Shown piece after piece: positions 1 through 8,151 of a stretch of DNA of 64,000 bases. Location: NCBI RefSeq assembly GCF_028502605.1, contig NW_026611593.1, forward strand, positions 1,116,001 to 1,180,000, in the 5' to 3' direction. The DNA is from Trichoderma breve (taxonomy: Eukaryota; Ascomycota; Sordariomycetes; Hypocreales; Hypocreaceae). The notes beneath the pieces are model-generated. The model searched no databases. It had not been told where the DNA came from and saw nothing but the letters and a program-made list of their open reading frames with translations. Position 1 is the first letter of the stretch. Each line of letters opens with the position of its first letter. A program made the translations under genes and the position numbers.

Positions 1-1039
1 TGTTTTTTGTCTTGAGGTGACGGTAAATTCGGTCGATGAAGAAGAAGTTGAGAATAAGACCCGTGAAAGAGCCAATAGCGATAGAGAGATAGTTTAGTCC
101 ACCTATACTCACGCTCTCGCCATACCATTCTGTCCAAATGCTTGGAAAGGTGGCGAGCATCAGATATAGCGTCCCGAAGAGGTATGCCATGTAAATAGCA
201 ATGAACGTGATGATAGGCTGGGTCGCGAACATGCGAATTGGTCGTTCCACAGCTCTACCAAGTTTGCTGACAAGGGTTTCCGGCTCGGCATTCCCAGTGT
301 GCAGTTTGTGGTTTCCTGTAGCTTTCACAAGCCAATCTCGCTTCCTTCTTAGCAATGTGCCTGGATGTGATTCGCGGAGCCATAGTAGACCAATGACCTG
401 GATAAACACAGCTGTCATGCTAGATGACCAGAATACCCAACGCCATGTACTATACTCGGCAATGAATCCCCCAGCAATCGGTCCAACAACCGGACCCAGG
501 AGCGGTGCAAGAGTATAGATTCCCATGGCCTTTCCGCGTTCGTCAGCGCTCCATGTGTCACTAATAGCACCTCCTCCAAGAGCAAGAGGAGCGCTTCCGC
601 CGATCCCAGCCAGAAAGCGAAAGACGAATAACTCGGCCGGGTTCTGTGCAAAGCCACAACCTAGATTCCATGCCAGATACCATATATTGCTCAGCTGTAG
701 CAGACGTACACGGCCGTAAAGCTCAGATGCCGGCCCGAAGAACAATGGACCAACGGCGTACGCCAGGATGAAGATGGAAAGTGCTAATTCTACCTCCAGC
801 TTGCTATTCATGTTGAGATCTTCACCCAGTTTGGATAGAGCTGGCGCAATCATGGCCGAAGAAACAGGAGAAATGAACGTAAAGAGAGAGACGGCCACCG
901 TGTAGCGCCATTTGATCTTGTTTGGCCAATTCTTTGGGTTTTCTGGGTCTTGTGGTCCATCCCAGGTGACGAGATTGGGATCATTGATGCTTTCAGCAGG
1001 TGGTTTTGCTGCTTCCAAGTCTAACGGTTTTTGGTCCAT
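1..1039 (-). CDS. MFS drug/polyamine-type transporter (DHA1 family), C-terminus outside the window
   Basis: The reading frame is open from the ATG at 1039 down to the window edge, giving 346 residues without an intron. A cytosolic N-terminus carries the DPENPKNWP signature (residues 31-39) typical of fungal DHA1 transporters. At least eight hydrophobic segments follow. GPASELYGR (102-110) matches MFS motif A. LAPLLGPVVGPIAGGF (177-192) matches antiporter motif C of 12-TM drug:H+ antiporters. A long basic cytosolic loop at about 222-270 separates the two halves. The family exports drugs, polyamines or secondary metabolites across the plasma membrane; the substrate cannot be told here. The gene is divergent from the Zn2Cys6 regulator at 1328, 288 bp away, a common arrangement of regulator and target transporter, but that link is inference. 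Confidence 0.93.
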   Translation of the reverse strand, partial: MDQKPLDLEAAKPPAESINDPNLVTWDGPQDPENPKNWPNKIKWRYTVAVSLFTFISPVSSAMIAPALSKLGEDLNMNSKLEVELALSIFILAYAVGPLFFGPASELYGRVRLLQLSNIWYLAWNLGCGFAQNPAELFVFRFLAGIGGSAPLALGGGAISDTWSADERGKAMGIYTLAPLLGPVVGPIAGGFIAEYSTWRWVFWSSSMTAVFIQVIGLLWLRESHPGTLLRRKRDWLVKATGNHKLHTGNAEPETLVSKLGRAVERPIRMFATQPIITFIAIYMAYLFGTLYLMLATFPSIWTEWYGESVSIGGLNYLSIAIGSFTGLILNFFFIDRIYRHLKTKN

Positions 1040-1116
1040 TGTAGTTAAAACTCTTTTCAGACAAATGTTCGTAGAATAATTAATTCTCTAATCTCTACTG
1101 GCATTTCGAGTGCTCC

Positions 1117-1123
1117 TATATAA
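1117..1123 (-). promoter_or_regulatory. TATA-like element for the MFS gene
   Basis: TATATAA on the plus strand (GTTATATAGG on the minus strand) lies about 78 bp upstream of the transporter ATG, inside the 288-bp shared promoter (1040-1327). Position and sequence fit a TATA box; function is inferred. Confidence 0.35.
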
Positions 1124-1327
1124 CATTTTACTCCGTATAAACTACTTGGATGGAATTGGACGCCACCAGCCAATCGGAGCTATGAATTTAGTTCGGGCCC
1201 GTTCCGTCTTCCATAACGACATCCGTGATACCACATTCATTGAACTTCAAATTGTCTCCGTTACTTCTTCCATTTGAACCGAAGCAGACAAAGAATTTCC
1301 ATAAACCTGAACCGTGTCTAACGGCCG

Positions 1328-3358
1328 TTGAGCGTCCCGATGCGTATCCGACCCGTAGCAATTGCTCCCACGCCCAACAGGACCCCGGTTGAGCCTGGGA
1401 ATGGCGACTCAGAAGCCATCCGCACAATGCCCTACACCTGTCAACAGTGTGTGCGAAGAAAGGTCAAGTGTGACAAGAGACTCCCGTCATGCTCAAGCTG
1501 CGGCAAAGGTGAATTTGAATGCATCTATCAGGCGCCGAACCCCCCGCGAAAGCGAAAGCGAAAGCGGAACGAGGACGTGCATGAGCGGTTGGTGCGGTAT
1601 GAGCGCATCTTACAAGAGAGTGGCCTTCTCCCTACAGATGATGGCCAACAGACGCACCAGAGCACGCAAGAGCCAGTCTCCCCCACGAGGAGGACCGGTG
1701 AATTGCTCTCTGGTGACGGCAAATCCCGGTATATTGGCAGCAGTCTCTGGCTCAATACCGGACCAGTCGACGTGCATGAAATATCAGAGGATGAAGATGA
1801 AGATCAACCTGTTCAACCAGCGCGCACAAACTCGTTCACAACCGATCCAATAAGCGGTGCGCTGCTTGGAGGTTCGCAGACTCTTGTCCACTATCATCCC
1901 AGCCACAAAGACGCAATGAAGCTTTGGATGGCGCACGTTGAAAATGTCGAGCCTATTTGCAAAATCCTACACATCCCAACAACAGCGAAAATGGTCGAGA
2001 CAGTTTCTCAGAAACCATCCACAGCGTCAAAAGCGGACGAGTGCTTGCTGTTTGCCATTTACCACTTTGCTGTATTCTCCATGTCGGATGAGGATTGTAT
2101 GCTTGGATTTAAGCAGCCACGCAATGAATTAATGTCCAAGTACCAACACGCCGTTCGGCAAGCCTTGGTCAATGCATCGTGGCTCAGGACAACAGAAATG
2201 CCAGTTATCCAGGCGTACGTGCTCTTTCTCATCTCGATCCGCACACAGACCGACCCTCACTTATTCTGGATGTTGACCGGTATTGCGGTCCGCATCGCAC
2301 AACGCATGGGACTTCATCGCGATGGAGAAGGTCTCGGATTATCTCCATTCGATGTTCAAATGCGGCGGCGACTGTTCTGGCAGCTTCTGCCTCTCGACGG
2401 ATACGCCGGTCAAGTCTCGGGCACTGGCATTTCCATCTCACCTAACAGCTGGGACACCAAACCACCACTCAACATCAACGATGCACAGATCTACCCTGGT
2501 ATGACGCACCAGCCAGAAGAGCTTAATGGAGCTTCCGAGATGATTTACTGCCTCACGAAAGCAGAGTTGTCAAATCTGTACACGCGAACTGGGGTTGAAA
2601 CGAAGGATACCGGCGGTACGATTCAACTGAAGGCCAGTGGAGAACTTGAAACGCTTATCAACGAGGTTGAAAGTACTATTGAGACCAAGTATCTACGGTA
2701 CTGTGATATCATCAACCCACTGCACTTTCTGGTACTCGGAAGCGTTAGATCTGCCACCAATGCAGTACGGCTACGCAACCGAATCTCCCCACTAATGAAT
2801 AACACCATTGGCGATCCCGAAAGGAAACAGCTCTGTGATCTAGCTCTGAAGATTCTTGATACCGACTGCACGCTATATGATAACCCGCAATTAAGGAGGT
2901 TTCGATGGAAAATAAAGGCAGTCTTCCTCTGGGATGCGCTAACGTGTGTCCTGACCAGCCTGGCAAAGGTCGGGCTATTTACACTCATGGAGCGCAATAG
3001 CATCTGGAGCAAAACCGCAGACGTCTATTCGAACCATCCTGAATTCCTCGACGCCAAGAAAGCGTTTCAAGCTGCAGTTGGCAAGCTCACACTTAAAGCA
3101 TGGGCAAGCAATCCACCAAGCGATGCGACGCTCGAGCCGGATTTCATCACTACCTTGCGCTCGCAACGCAAGTCCAAGGCCACCAGCACTCCAGACAAGA
3201 CTAAAAATGCCACACTCCATAAAGAATGTGGAACAAGTGTATCGTCATTGAATAATTCCCTTTTTGGCAGCCCTGATGACGCGGACTTTGACTTGGCCGG
3301 CGATTTCAGTCTTTTTCCGGCGGAGTGGTTATTTGAAGATCAGCTTATGGGCTTTTGA
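1328..3358 (+). CDS. Zn(II)2Cys6 fungal-specific transcription factor
   Basis: Intronless, 676 residues. Cysteines 38, 41, 48, 55, 58 and 65 form a complete C-x2-C-x6-C-x6-C-x2-C-x6-C binuclear zinc cluster. It is followed by a very basic linker (RKRKRKR) and a short coiled-coil-like stretch (HERLVRYERILQESGLL). The middle region (about 190-560) has the fungal-specific regulatory domain pattern (MHR), including RMGLHRDGEGLGLSPFD followed by MRRRLFWQL. The C-terminus is acidic and hydrophobic (DFDLAGDFSLFPAEW), like an activation domain. The first ATG of the frame was taken as start; Met34, directly before the zinc cluster, is an alternative. It acts in the nucleus. The target is unknown; the divergent MFS transporter is a candidate. 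A tandem duplication and a C14 run overlap its stop codon. Confidence 0.93.
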   Translation: MSVPMRIRPVAIAPTPNRTPVEPGNGDSEAIRTMPYTCQQCVRRKVKCDKRLPSCSSCGKGEFECIYQAPNPPRKRKRKRNEDVHERLVRYERILQESGLLPTDDGQQTHQSTQEPVSPTRRTGELLSGDGKSRYIGSSLWLNTGPVDVHEISEDEDEDQPVQPARTNSFTTDPISGALLGGSQTLVHYHPSHKDAMKLWMAHVENVEPICKILHIPTTAKMVETVSQKPSTASKADECLLFAIYHFAVFSMSDEDCMLGFKQPRNELMSKYQHAVRQALVNASWLRTTEMPVIQAYVLFLISIRTQTDPHLFWMLTGIAVRIAQRMGLHRDGEGLGLSPFDVQMRRRLFWQLLPLDGYAGQVSGTGISISPNSWDTKPPLNINDAQIYPGMTHQPEELNGASEMIYCLTKAELSNLYTRTGVETKDTGGTIQLKASGELETLINEVESTIETKYLRYCDIINPLHFLVLGSVRSATNAVRLRNRISPLMNNTIGDPERKQLCDLALKILDTDCTLYDNPQLRRFRWKIKAVFLWDALTCVLTSLAKVGLFTLMERNSIWSKTADVYSNHPEFLDAKKAFQAAVGKLTLKAWASNPPSDATLEPDFITTLRSQRKSKATSTPDKTKNATLHKECGTSVSSLNNSLFGSPDDADFDLAGDFSLFPAEWLFEDQLMGF

Positions 3359-3450
3359 GATTTTGCCCCCCCCCCCCCCGGATGACGAATTTTTCCTCTT
3401 TTGGCTTTTGAGATTTTGGACCCTGATGACCAATTTTGCCTTTTTTGGCC
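3350..3450. repeat. Imperfect tandem duplication with C14 tract spanning the regulator stop codon
   Basis: The 16-mer GGCTTTTGAGATTTTG occurs at 3350-3365 and again at 3403-3418. Both copies are followed by GATGAC-AATTTT-like sequence (3381 and 3425). The first copy carries an uninterrupted run of 14 C (3366-3379) that the second lacks. The first copy contains the TGA stop of the Zn2Cys6 gene. The 3' end has therefore been duplicated once and the C run expanded or inserted. Confidence 0.8.
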
Positions 3451-3828
3451 AAAACCAAATACTACTATCCTTGAGTTGACGGAGATAGGATCTATAGTAG
3501 TACCGGTAGATCTTGTTTATTTGTAAAGGAACGGAGTTAGGGTTTATTTCAGTAAAAGTACTGAAGAGAGATGATGGGTTATTTGTCGACTCCGTACTGA
3601 TTAGCGGATATTCTTAGAGGGGCACCCAAATGGTATCCCTTGCAAACAAAAGGGGGAAACCTGGAATAGTTATTTGTGATTACGTATATATAGTATTTAT
3701 ATAGCATGAATGTTAACCAAATCTACTTTGACATTTATATTTAAGGCCTTGTTATATATTGTAATATTATTAACTATATTTGCCCTGCAAATCTTTATTG
3801 AACTTCTGTATTTAAAAAAACGACCAAC
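3359..3828. other. AT-rich intergenic region
   Basis: No ORF of interest. It holds the duplication described above, an inverted repeat TACTACTAT (3460-3468) / ATAGTAGTA (3494-3502) with a 25-nt loop, and a TATATATA stretch at 3684-3693 about 140 bp before the VOC gene. Base composition from about 3650 to 3830 is strongly AT-rich compared with flanking coding DNA. Confidence 0.6.
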
Positions 3829-4377
3829 ATGAAGACGTTCCAACATTTATGCTTAATTTTTCTTTTTTCATCAGCCTTTGCATTTCACTTTCCACCATCA
3901 ACCCCAACTTTCTATCTCAACCATGTTGGAATTTCTGTTTCAAATCTTGCTTCACAACGCAATTGGTACAATCGAACCCTAGGCTTCAGCACCCTTCTCC
4001 AAATCGTCGGTCCAATGGAAATATTAGCACAAACTCTGCCTACAACACCTTCCCCATCTCAAGCACAAACAATCCAGTCCGTCAAATTACAGAATCCAAG
4101 AACAAGTGCAATCGTCGAACTTATACAGCTCTCGTCTTCGACACACAGTCCTCGATTAAACACATCATCATTGACTGCATCGGCTGTTCAAGGCCTTTTT
4201 CACTTCGCATTTCGTGTTCCAAATCTTAAGGAGACTATGCAGAAGTTGCAAGAAGATGGTGTCCGGGTGATACAGCCGATTGCAGAGGGGGCAGATGAGA
4301 TTAGCAATGTTAGCACAACGTTTGCCTATATTTCTGACCCTGAAGGCAATCTTATTGAGTTGATCGAATTTTGCTGA
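3829..4377 (+). CDS. Secreted VOC-superfamily (glyoxalase/dioxygenase fold) protein
   Basis: Intronless, 182 residues. An N-terminal hydrophobic segment ending near Ala18 (LIFLFSSAFA) looks like a signal peptide. The rest is one vicinal-oxygen-chelate domain with paired beta-alpha-beta modules. NHVGISV gives His32, VELIQL gives Glu97, HFAFRV gives His125 and DPEGNLIEL gives Glu177. These are the four positions that bind the catalytic metal in VOC enzymes, so the metal site looks intact. Family members include glyoxalase I, bleomycin-resistance proteins and extradiol dioxygenases; the substrate cannot be assigned. Codon use is AT-leaning and the gene sits in AT-rich DNA, unlike its neighbours, which could mean transfer or relaxed composition. 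Confidence 0.85.
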   Translation: MKTFQHLCLIFLFSSAFAFHFPPSTPTFYLNHVGISVSNLASQRNWYNRTLGFSTLLQIVGPMEILAQTLPTTPSPSQAQTIQSVKLQNPRTSAIVELIQLSSSTHSPRLNTSSLTASAVQGLFHFAFRVPNLKETMQKLQEDGVRVIQPIAEGADEISNVSTTFAYISDPEGNLIELIEFC

Positions 4378-5671
4378 ATAATACTATGTATACTTAATGA
4401 AGATTTGTCACGAGCCAACTCTTATGGTCGCAACAACAGGCCTACGAGGTTGAAGGCTTGTAAAAGTGGGAGGGGCCGCTGAAGTCGTTCGGCCGTTGGA
4501 TGGGCCTGGAGGCACGACTCATTGCTCAGCTATAGAGATCATATGTACTCTTTACAACGCTCGTTTCCATAGAACAGTTTGGTTGGAGCCATATGTATGT
4601 ATGTATGAGTAGGTACTAATTACAGTACAACGCTTGATTAAGAAGGTGTCAAGCCACAAGCCCCCTACAAATAGATTCTTATTTTAATATCTATTTAACC
4701 AACCTGCGACACCCATTCCGCCTTTTGCTGTACGTACAGTACTTACTGTATGTGTGTTCTAGAAACAGTCATTTTTGCGTGGGCAAGCATCGTGCACCAA
4801 GAGCGGTCAATTGTGGCGCGTTGTCTCGACCCAAGTCAATTACCCGATTCGGGTGTCAATAGGCCAGCCCTCAATAAGCGCCGGCCTCACTTTCACCAGC
4901 AATATGTTTGCTGGCAATTGAGTTTATCTGCATACCTTATACAAGAAGCGTATTCGGATAGTAAATCTATTCAATGGTTTCGTCTCGTGTTTTTGTGGGC
5001 TTTCAGGCACGGCCGTCTTTTCAGACTCAGCCTCAATGGGGCAGCTGAGGCTGCGCTGGTACCTGGTGATGATCTTTGATCCGATGCACCTGGCGTTGTC
5101 TGTTGCACGAAGAACGACTGAAGATTTCATGGCATGTTCTTGGCAAGGATGAAGATTGTTGTAATCTCCAGCTGCAAATCGCAATCATCCAACCTCACGC
5201 GGTTACCGGTGTCCCTGGCCCAACCACACCGACTACAGCCTCAACATTCAACAACAACGAAGCTTCTGTTGAACAAACTTTCTTCATGGACTGACTAACA
5301 GCGTCGTTTTCCACCAACATCCTCAAGTCCAACTGAATATCGGACATGGCCAGCCCGCGTGCCTTGAAGAAAGCGGTCCACTCGGCAAAGCGGCGGAGAG
5401 GCTTATTGACAAACACCATCAATAACACCAGTCAATAACGGAAAGTGGACTTTTCACCTGCAACTCCGGTGATCTGAGCTTTCATCAGGAAAATGCGAAG
5501 AGTGAAAATAACTCCTCCAGACGAGATTTTGAACATATATATCTTTCCAATGTTCTCATCTCTTTCGTCTCTTCTTCCTTCTTCTCCATCTGCGGGCCAG
5601 TCTCTTGTCTTCAAATCACCACTTTATTCTTCTCTTCAGCTCCCACTGAAACCCATCGTCAATCACCCAAC
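4378..5671. other. Intergenic region upstream of the pheromone gene
   Basis: No convincing gene; the short ORFs overlap on both strands and lack family features. It contains a TATGTATGTATG microsatellite near 4590. The last 150 bp form a recognisable promoter with a TATA-like box at 5536-5542 and a pyrimidine-rich tract at about 5550-5590. Confidence 0.6.
5536..5542 (+). promoter_or_regulatory. TATA-like element and CT-rich start region of the pheromone gene
   Basis: TATATAT lies 130 bp before the ATG at 5672 and is followed by a C/T-rich stretch (5550-5590) of the kind found at highly transcribed fungal start sites. Function is inferred. Confidence 0.4.
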
Positions 5672-6655
5672 ATGAAGTTCCTCGCCACCGTTGGCGTCCT
5701 CGCTTCCGCAGCTCTCGCTGCCCCCAACCCCGAGCCTTTCTGCTCTCAGCCCGGCCAGGCCTGCTGGAAGGTCAGTCGTGCGGCCGCGGCTTTCGTCGAC
5801 ACTATGAAATCCGTTGGCGGTCTCGAGTCCCGCGACGAGCACGGGGCAATCCCCAACGAGATTGCTCTGGCCGCCCTCAATGGCCTTGACCAGCTCTCCA
5901 CCATGATCCTCTACGCCTCCGAGGACCCCAGTGGCTTCCGCTCCTACGGGGAGAACGGAACCGAGACTGCGCCTTACAAGCGCGACGCCACAGGCCAGCT
6001 GGACAGGCGGTGGTGCTACCGCCTCGGAATGCCTTGCTGGGTCCCCAAGAGAGACGCCGAAGTCAATGAGGAGAAGCGATGGTGCTTCCGCGTCGGAGAG
6101 AGTTGCTGGGTTCCCAAGAGAGGCGAGGCCGAAGTCCAGGAGGAGAAGCGCGAGGTCGAGATCAAGGAGGACAAGCGATGGTGCTTCCGCATCGGAATGT
6201 CTTGCTGGGTACCCAGAAGCAACGCCGAAGCCCAGGAGGAGAAGCGCGAGGTCCAGATCAAGGAGGACAAGCGATGGTGCTTCCGCATCGGAATGTCTTG
6301 CTGGGTACCCAGGAGCGACGCCGAAGCCCAGGAGGACAAGCGCGAAGTCGAAGTCCAGGAGGAGAAGCGATGGTGCTACCGCCCTGGCGAGTCTTGCTGG
6401 GTCCCCAAGCGAACCGACGAGATCTCCGAGGAAAAGCGCGGGTGCTTCCAGAACGGCGGAGACTGCCAGAAGGCCAAGCGTGTCGCCGAGGCCGTTCTTG
6501 CAGCCACCATCGAGGGTGATGAGAAGCGAAGCGTCGAGGTCGAGTCTCCTGAGAAGAGAATGTGCAACAGCGTTGGCCAGCCCTGCTGGAAGGCTGAGCG
6601 CGATCTTGAGACCATCCAGAACCTGGCTCGCGGCGCCATCGAGGGCATGTACTAG
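5672..6655 (+). CDS. ppg1: Alpha-type peptide pheromone precursor with five variable decapeptide repeats
   Basis: 327 residues, intronless. Residues 1-17 form a signal peptide. Five Cys-paired decapeptides follow dibasic Kex2 sites: WCYRLGMPCW (114-123), WCFRVGESCW (137-146), WCFRIGMSCW (170-179 and 202-211) and WCYRPGESCW (234-243). This is the WC-x3-G-x2-CW pattern of alpha-factor-like pheromones in Sordariomycetes. Spacers are acidic and rich in E/A/V dipeptides before KR, fitting Kex2 plus dipeptidyl-peptidase trimming. Related but divergent Cys motifs lie at the N-terminus (FCSQPGQACWK, 23-33) and C-terminus (GCFQNGGDCQ, 257-266; MCNSVGQPCWK, 297-307). The known role is secretion and binding to an Ste2-type receptor on the opposite mating type. 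Repeats 3 and 4 end in VPRS, not VPKR, so their downstream dibasic site is missing. The gene symbol is assigned by analogy. Confidence 0.93.
   Translation: MKFLATVGVLASAALAAPNPEPFCSQPGQACWKVSRAAAAFVDTMKSVGGLESRDEHGAIPNEIALAALNGLDQLSTMILYASEDPSGFRSYGENGTETAPYKRDATGQLDRRWCYRLGMPCWVPKRDAEVNEEKRWCFRVGESCWVPKRGEAEVQEEKREVEIKEDKRWCFRIGMSCWVPRSNAEAQEEKREVQIKEDKRWCFRIGMSCWVPRSDAEAQEDKREVEVQEEKRWCYRPGESCWVPKRTDEISEEKRGCFQNGGDCQKAKRVAEAVLAATIEGDEKRSVEVESPEKRMCNSVGQPCWKAERDLETIQNLARGAIEGMY
6136..6423 (+). repeat. 96-bp tandem repeat inside the pheromone gene
   Basis: Three successive 96-bp units start at 6136, 6232 and 6328, each from CCAGGAGGA. Units 1 and 2 are nearly identical and encode the two WCFRIGMSCW copies. 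Unit 3 is diverged and encodes WCYRPGESCW. The length is a multiple of three, so copy-number change keeps the frame. This indicates recent duplication. Confidence 0.9.
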
Positions 6656-8151
6656 ATGTCCGAATCACAAATGTTTGTCCCCAGTGCCTCCAAGCTCGAC
6701 ATCCTGGCCCACAGATTGCTAACATGTCATGTCCAGAACATCAGCAAGGGCATCACCAGTCAGCAAATGATATGCAACATGGATGCACTTCTTCTTCACT
6801 TCTGCTGAAACGAAATTGATATAATGAAGGCGGGAGCCGGTTCTCTCGAGAAACGAATTCCGTTATTATTGGGTATATAAACACCTCACGCCTGGGTCCT
6901 CGCGGACCAGTCCGGCGTGGTATGATTACGATGGTTATGGGTTTCATGTTGCGTAATATAGTTAGTATACATCGTACAAAACAACGAATGATTCAATGAG
7001 TTTGATGCAATTTCGTCCACTGGGTGAAAATTTCGTCGTAGAGACATGAACTTTGACACTTGTGCAAAGAGGGCATGCAGACTCGTACGTAGAGGGAGCC
7101 GTATGGATGCTCATTGTTGAAGTCTCTCAACGATATATGACATGCAGAATGCCATCAGACATACGACTCGGCGCTCATCAATTCGACAAGACGTGCCGCA
7201 AACCGCGACAATATCACCTCATGAGAATCAACAGGTTCAACTCCCGTCGGTCTGCACAAAGCATCAGCTTACATCTACAACATCAGAAATCACCGGCGGT
7301 AATACGACACATGCATGTACGCTCAATCATTGCGGTCCTCTCCATTTTTGTAGGGGAGCACCGCACCCAAGATTGCTCGCTTTCTTCTCCGTTTTCGTTC
7401 CTCAGGTCCCCAGCAGTCGTGAGCAGACGCTCGAAAGCGCACCTCGTACTAGGTACTTTTGTAAGTGTTGGAAGAACCCGAACGTTGTTATTTGCGTTGT
7501 TCATGAAGAAGAAAAGAAGAGAAAAGAGAAAAAGATTCAAACATTGAAAATTTTCTAAAATAGGTAGCGGGTCGTCCAGAGTGGGTCGCGTTGGCGCCTT
7601 AGTTTCGAGGCAGGGATTTATTTAATTTTTAGCTTGCCGCTGGTGGGTTTCTGCTTGGGTATTTTTGGGCTGTAAGTCCAAGTCAATGCTGTTGGTACCC
7701 AAACAACGCAACAGCGAAACCCCGGTCAAACAGCTGTCAGTAACTACCTAAGACAAGGGTTAACAGTTTGATCGGAAATGTAAAGGCGAAGAGACAGAGA
7801 AAAAGAAGGAATAAAAACAACCAGTCTTTTTGAAGTAACATTCCCGTCCAGCTTCCGGATCTTGCCAAGGCGCCTAGCTACATGTATACATGTGATCCTG
7901 CGCATAAACCCAATCCCTGCCCCCGAGCTGAACGGGCAAAATCAACAAACATGTGACGACTAATCGGAAGCGAATCGCATGAACTGCGCATGATGCAGGG
8001 GAGCCTAATGCCTAATTTCCTCATGGCAAGCTCGTGGTGGTGCTTCCCTGCGAACCCAAACAGTTCCGATGCTTCACCATAGGCTGAGCTGAGTTGTGCT
8101 CTGCATCACAACCAAAACCCACGGCAAAATAGCCGCCGGACATCGTCGACG
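6656..8151. other. Intergenic region, no gene recognised
   Basis: About 1.5 kb. ORFs of up to 164 codons occur on both strands between 7050 and 7560 but overlap each other and show no domain, signal or codon pattern. The first part is likely 3' UTR and terminator of the pheromone gene; the last part is the promoter of the DUF7730 gene. Confidence 0.55.

Noticed and set aside
5931..6722. 263-codon ORF in another frame of the pheromone gene, and minus-strand ORFs at 6016-6339 and 6258-6725
   Set aside because: Shadow frames produced by the repeated, GC-biased codons of the real gene; basic low-complexity products with no features.
7228..7250. GGTTCAACTCCCG resembling a tRNA T-loop
   Set aside because: The T-stem does not pair and no D or anticodon arm was found upstream.
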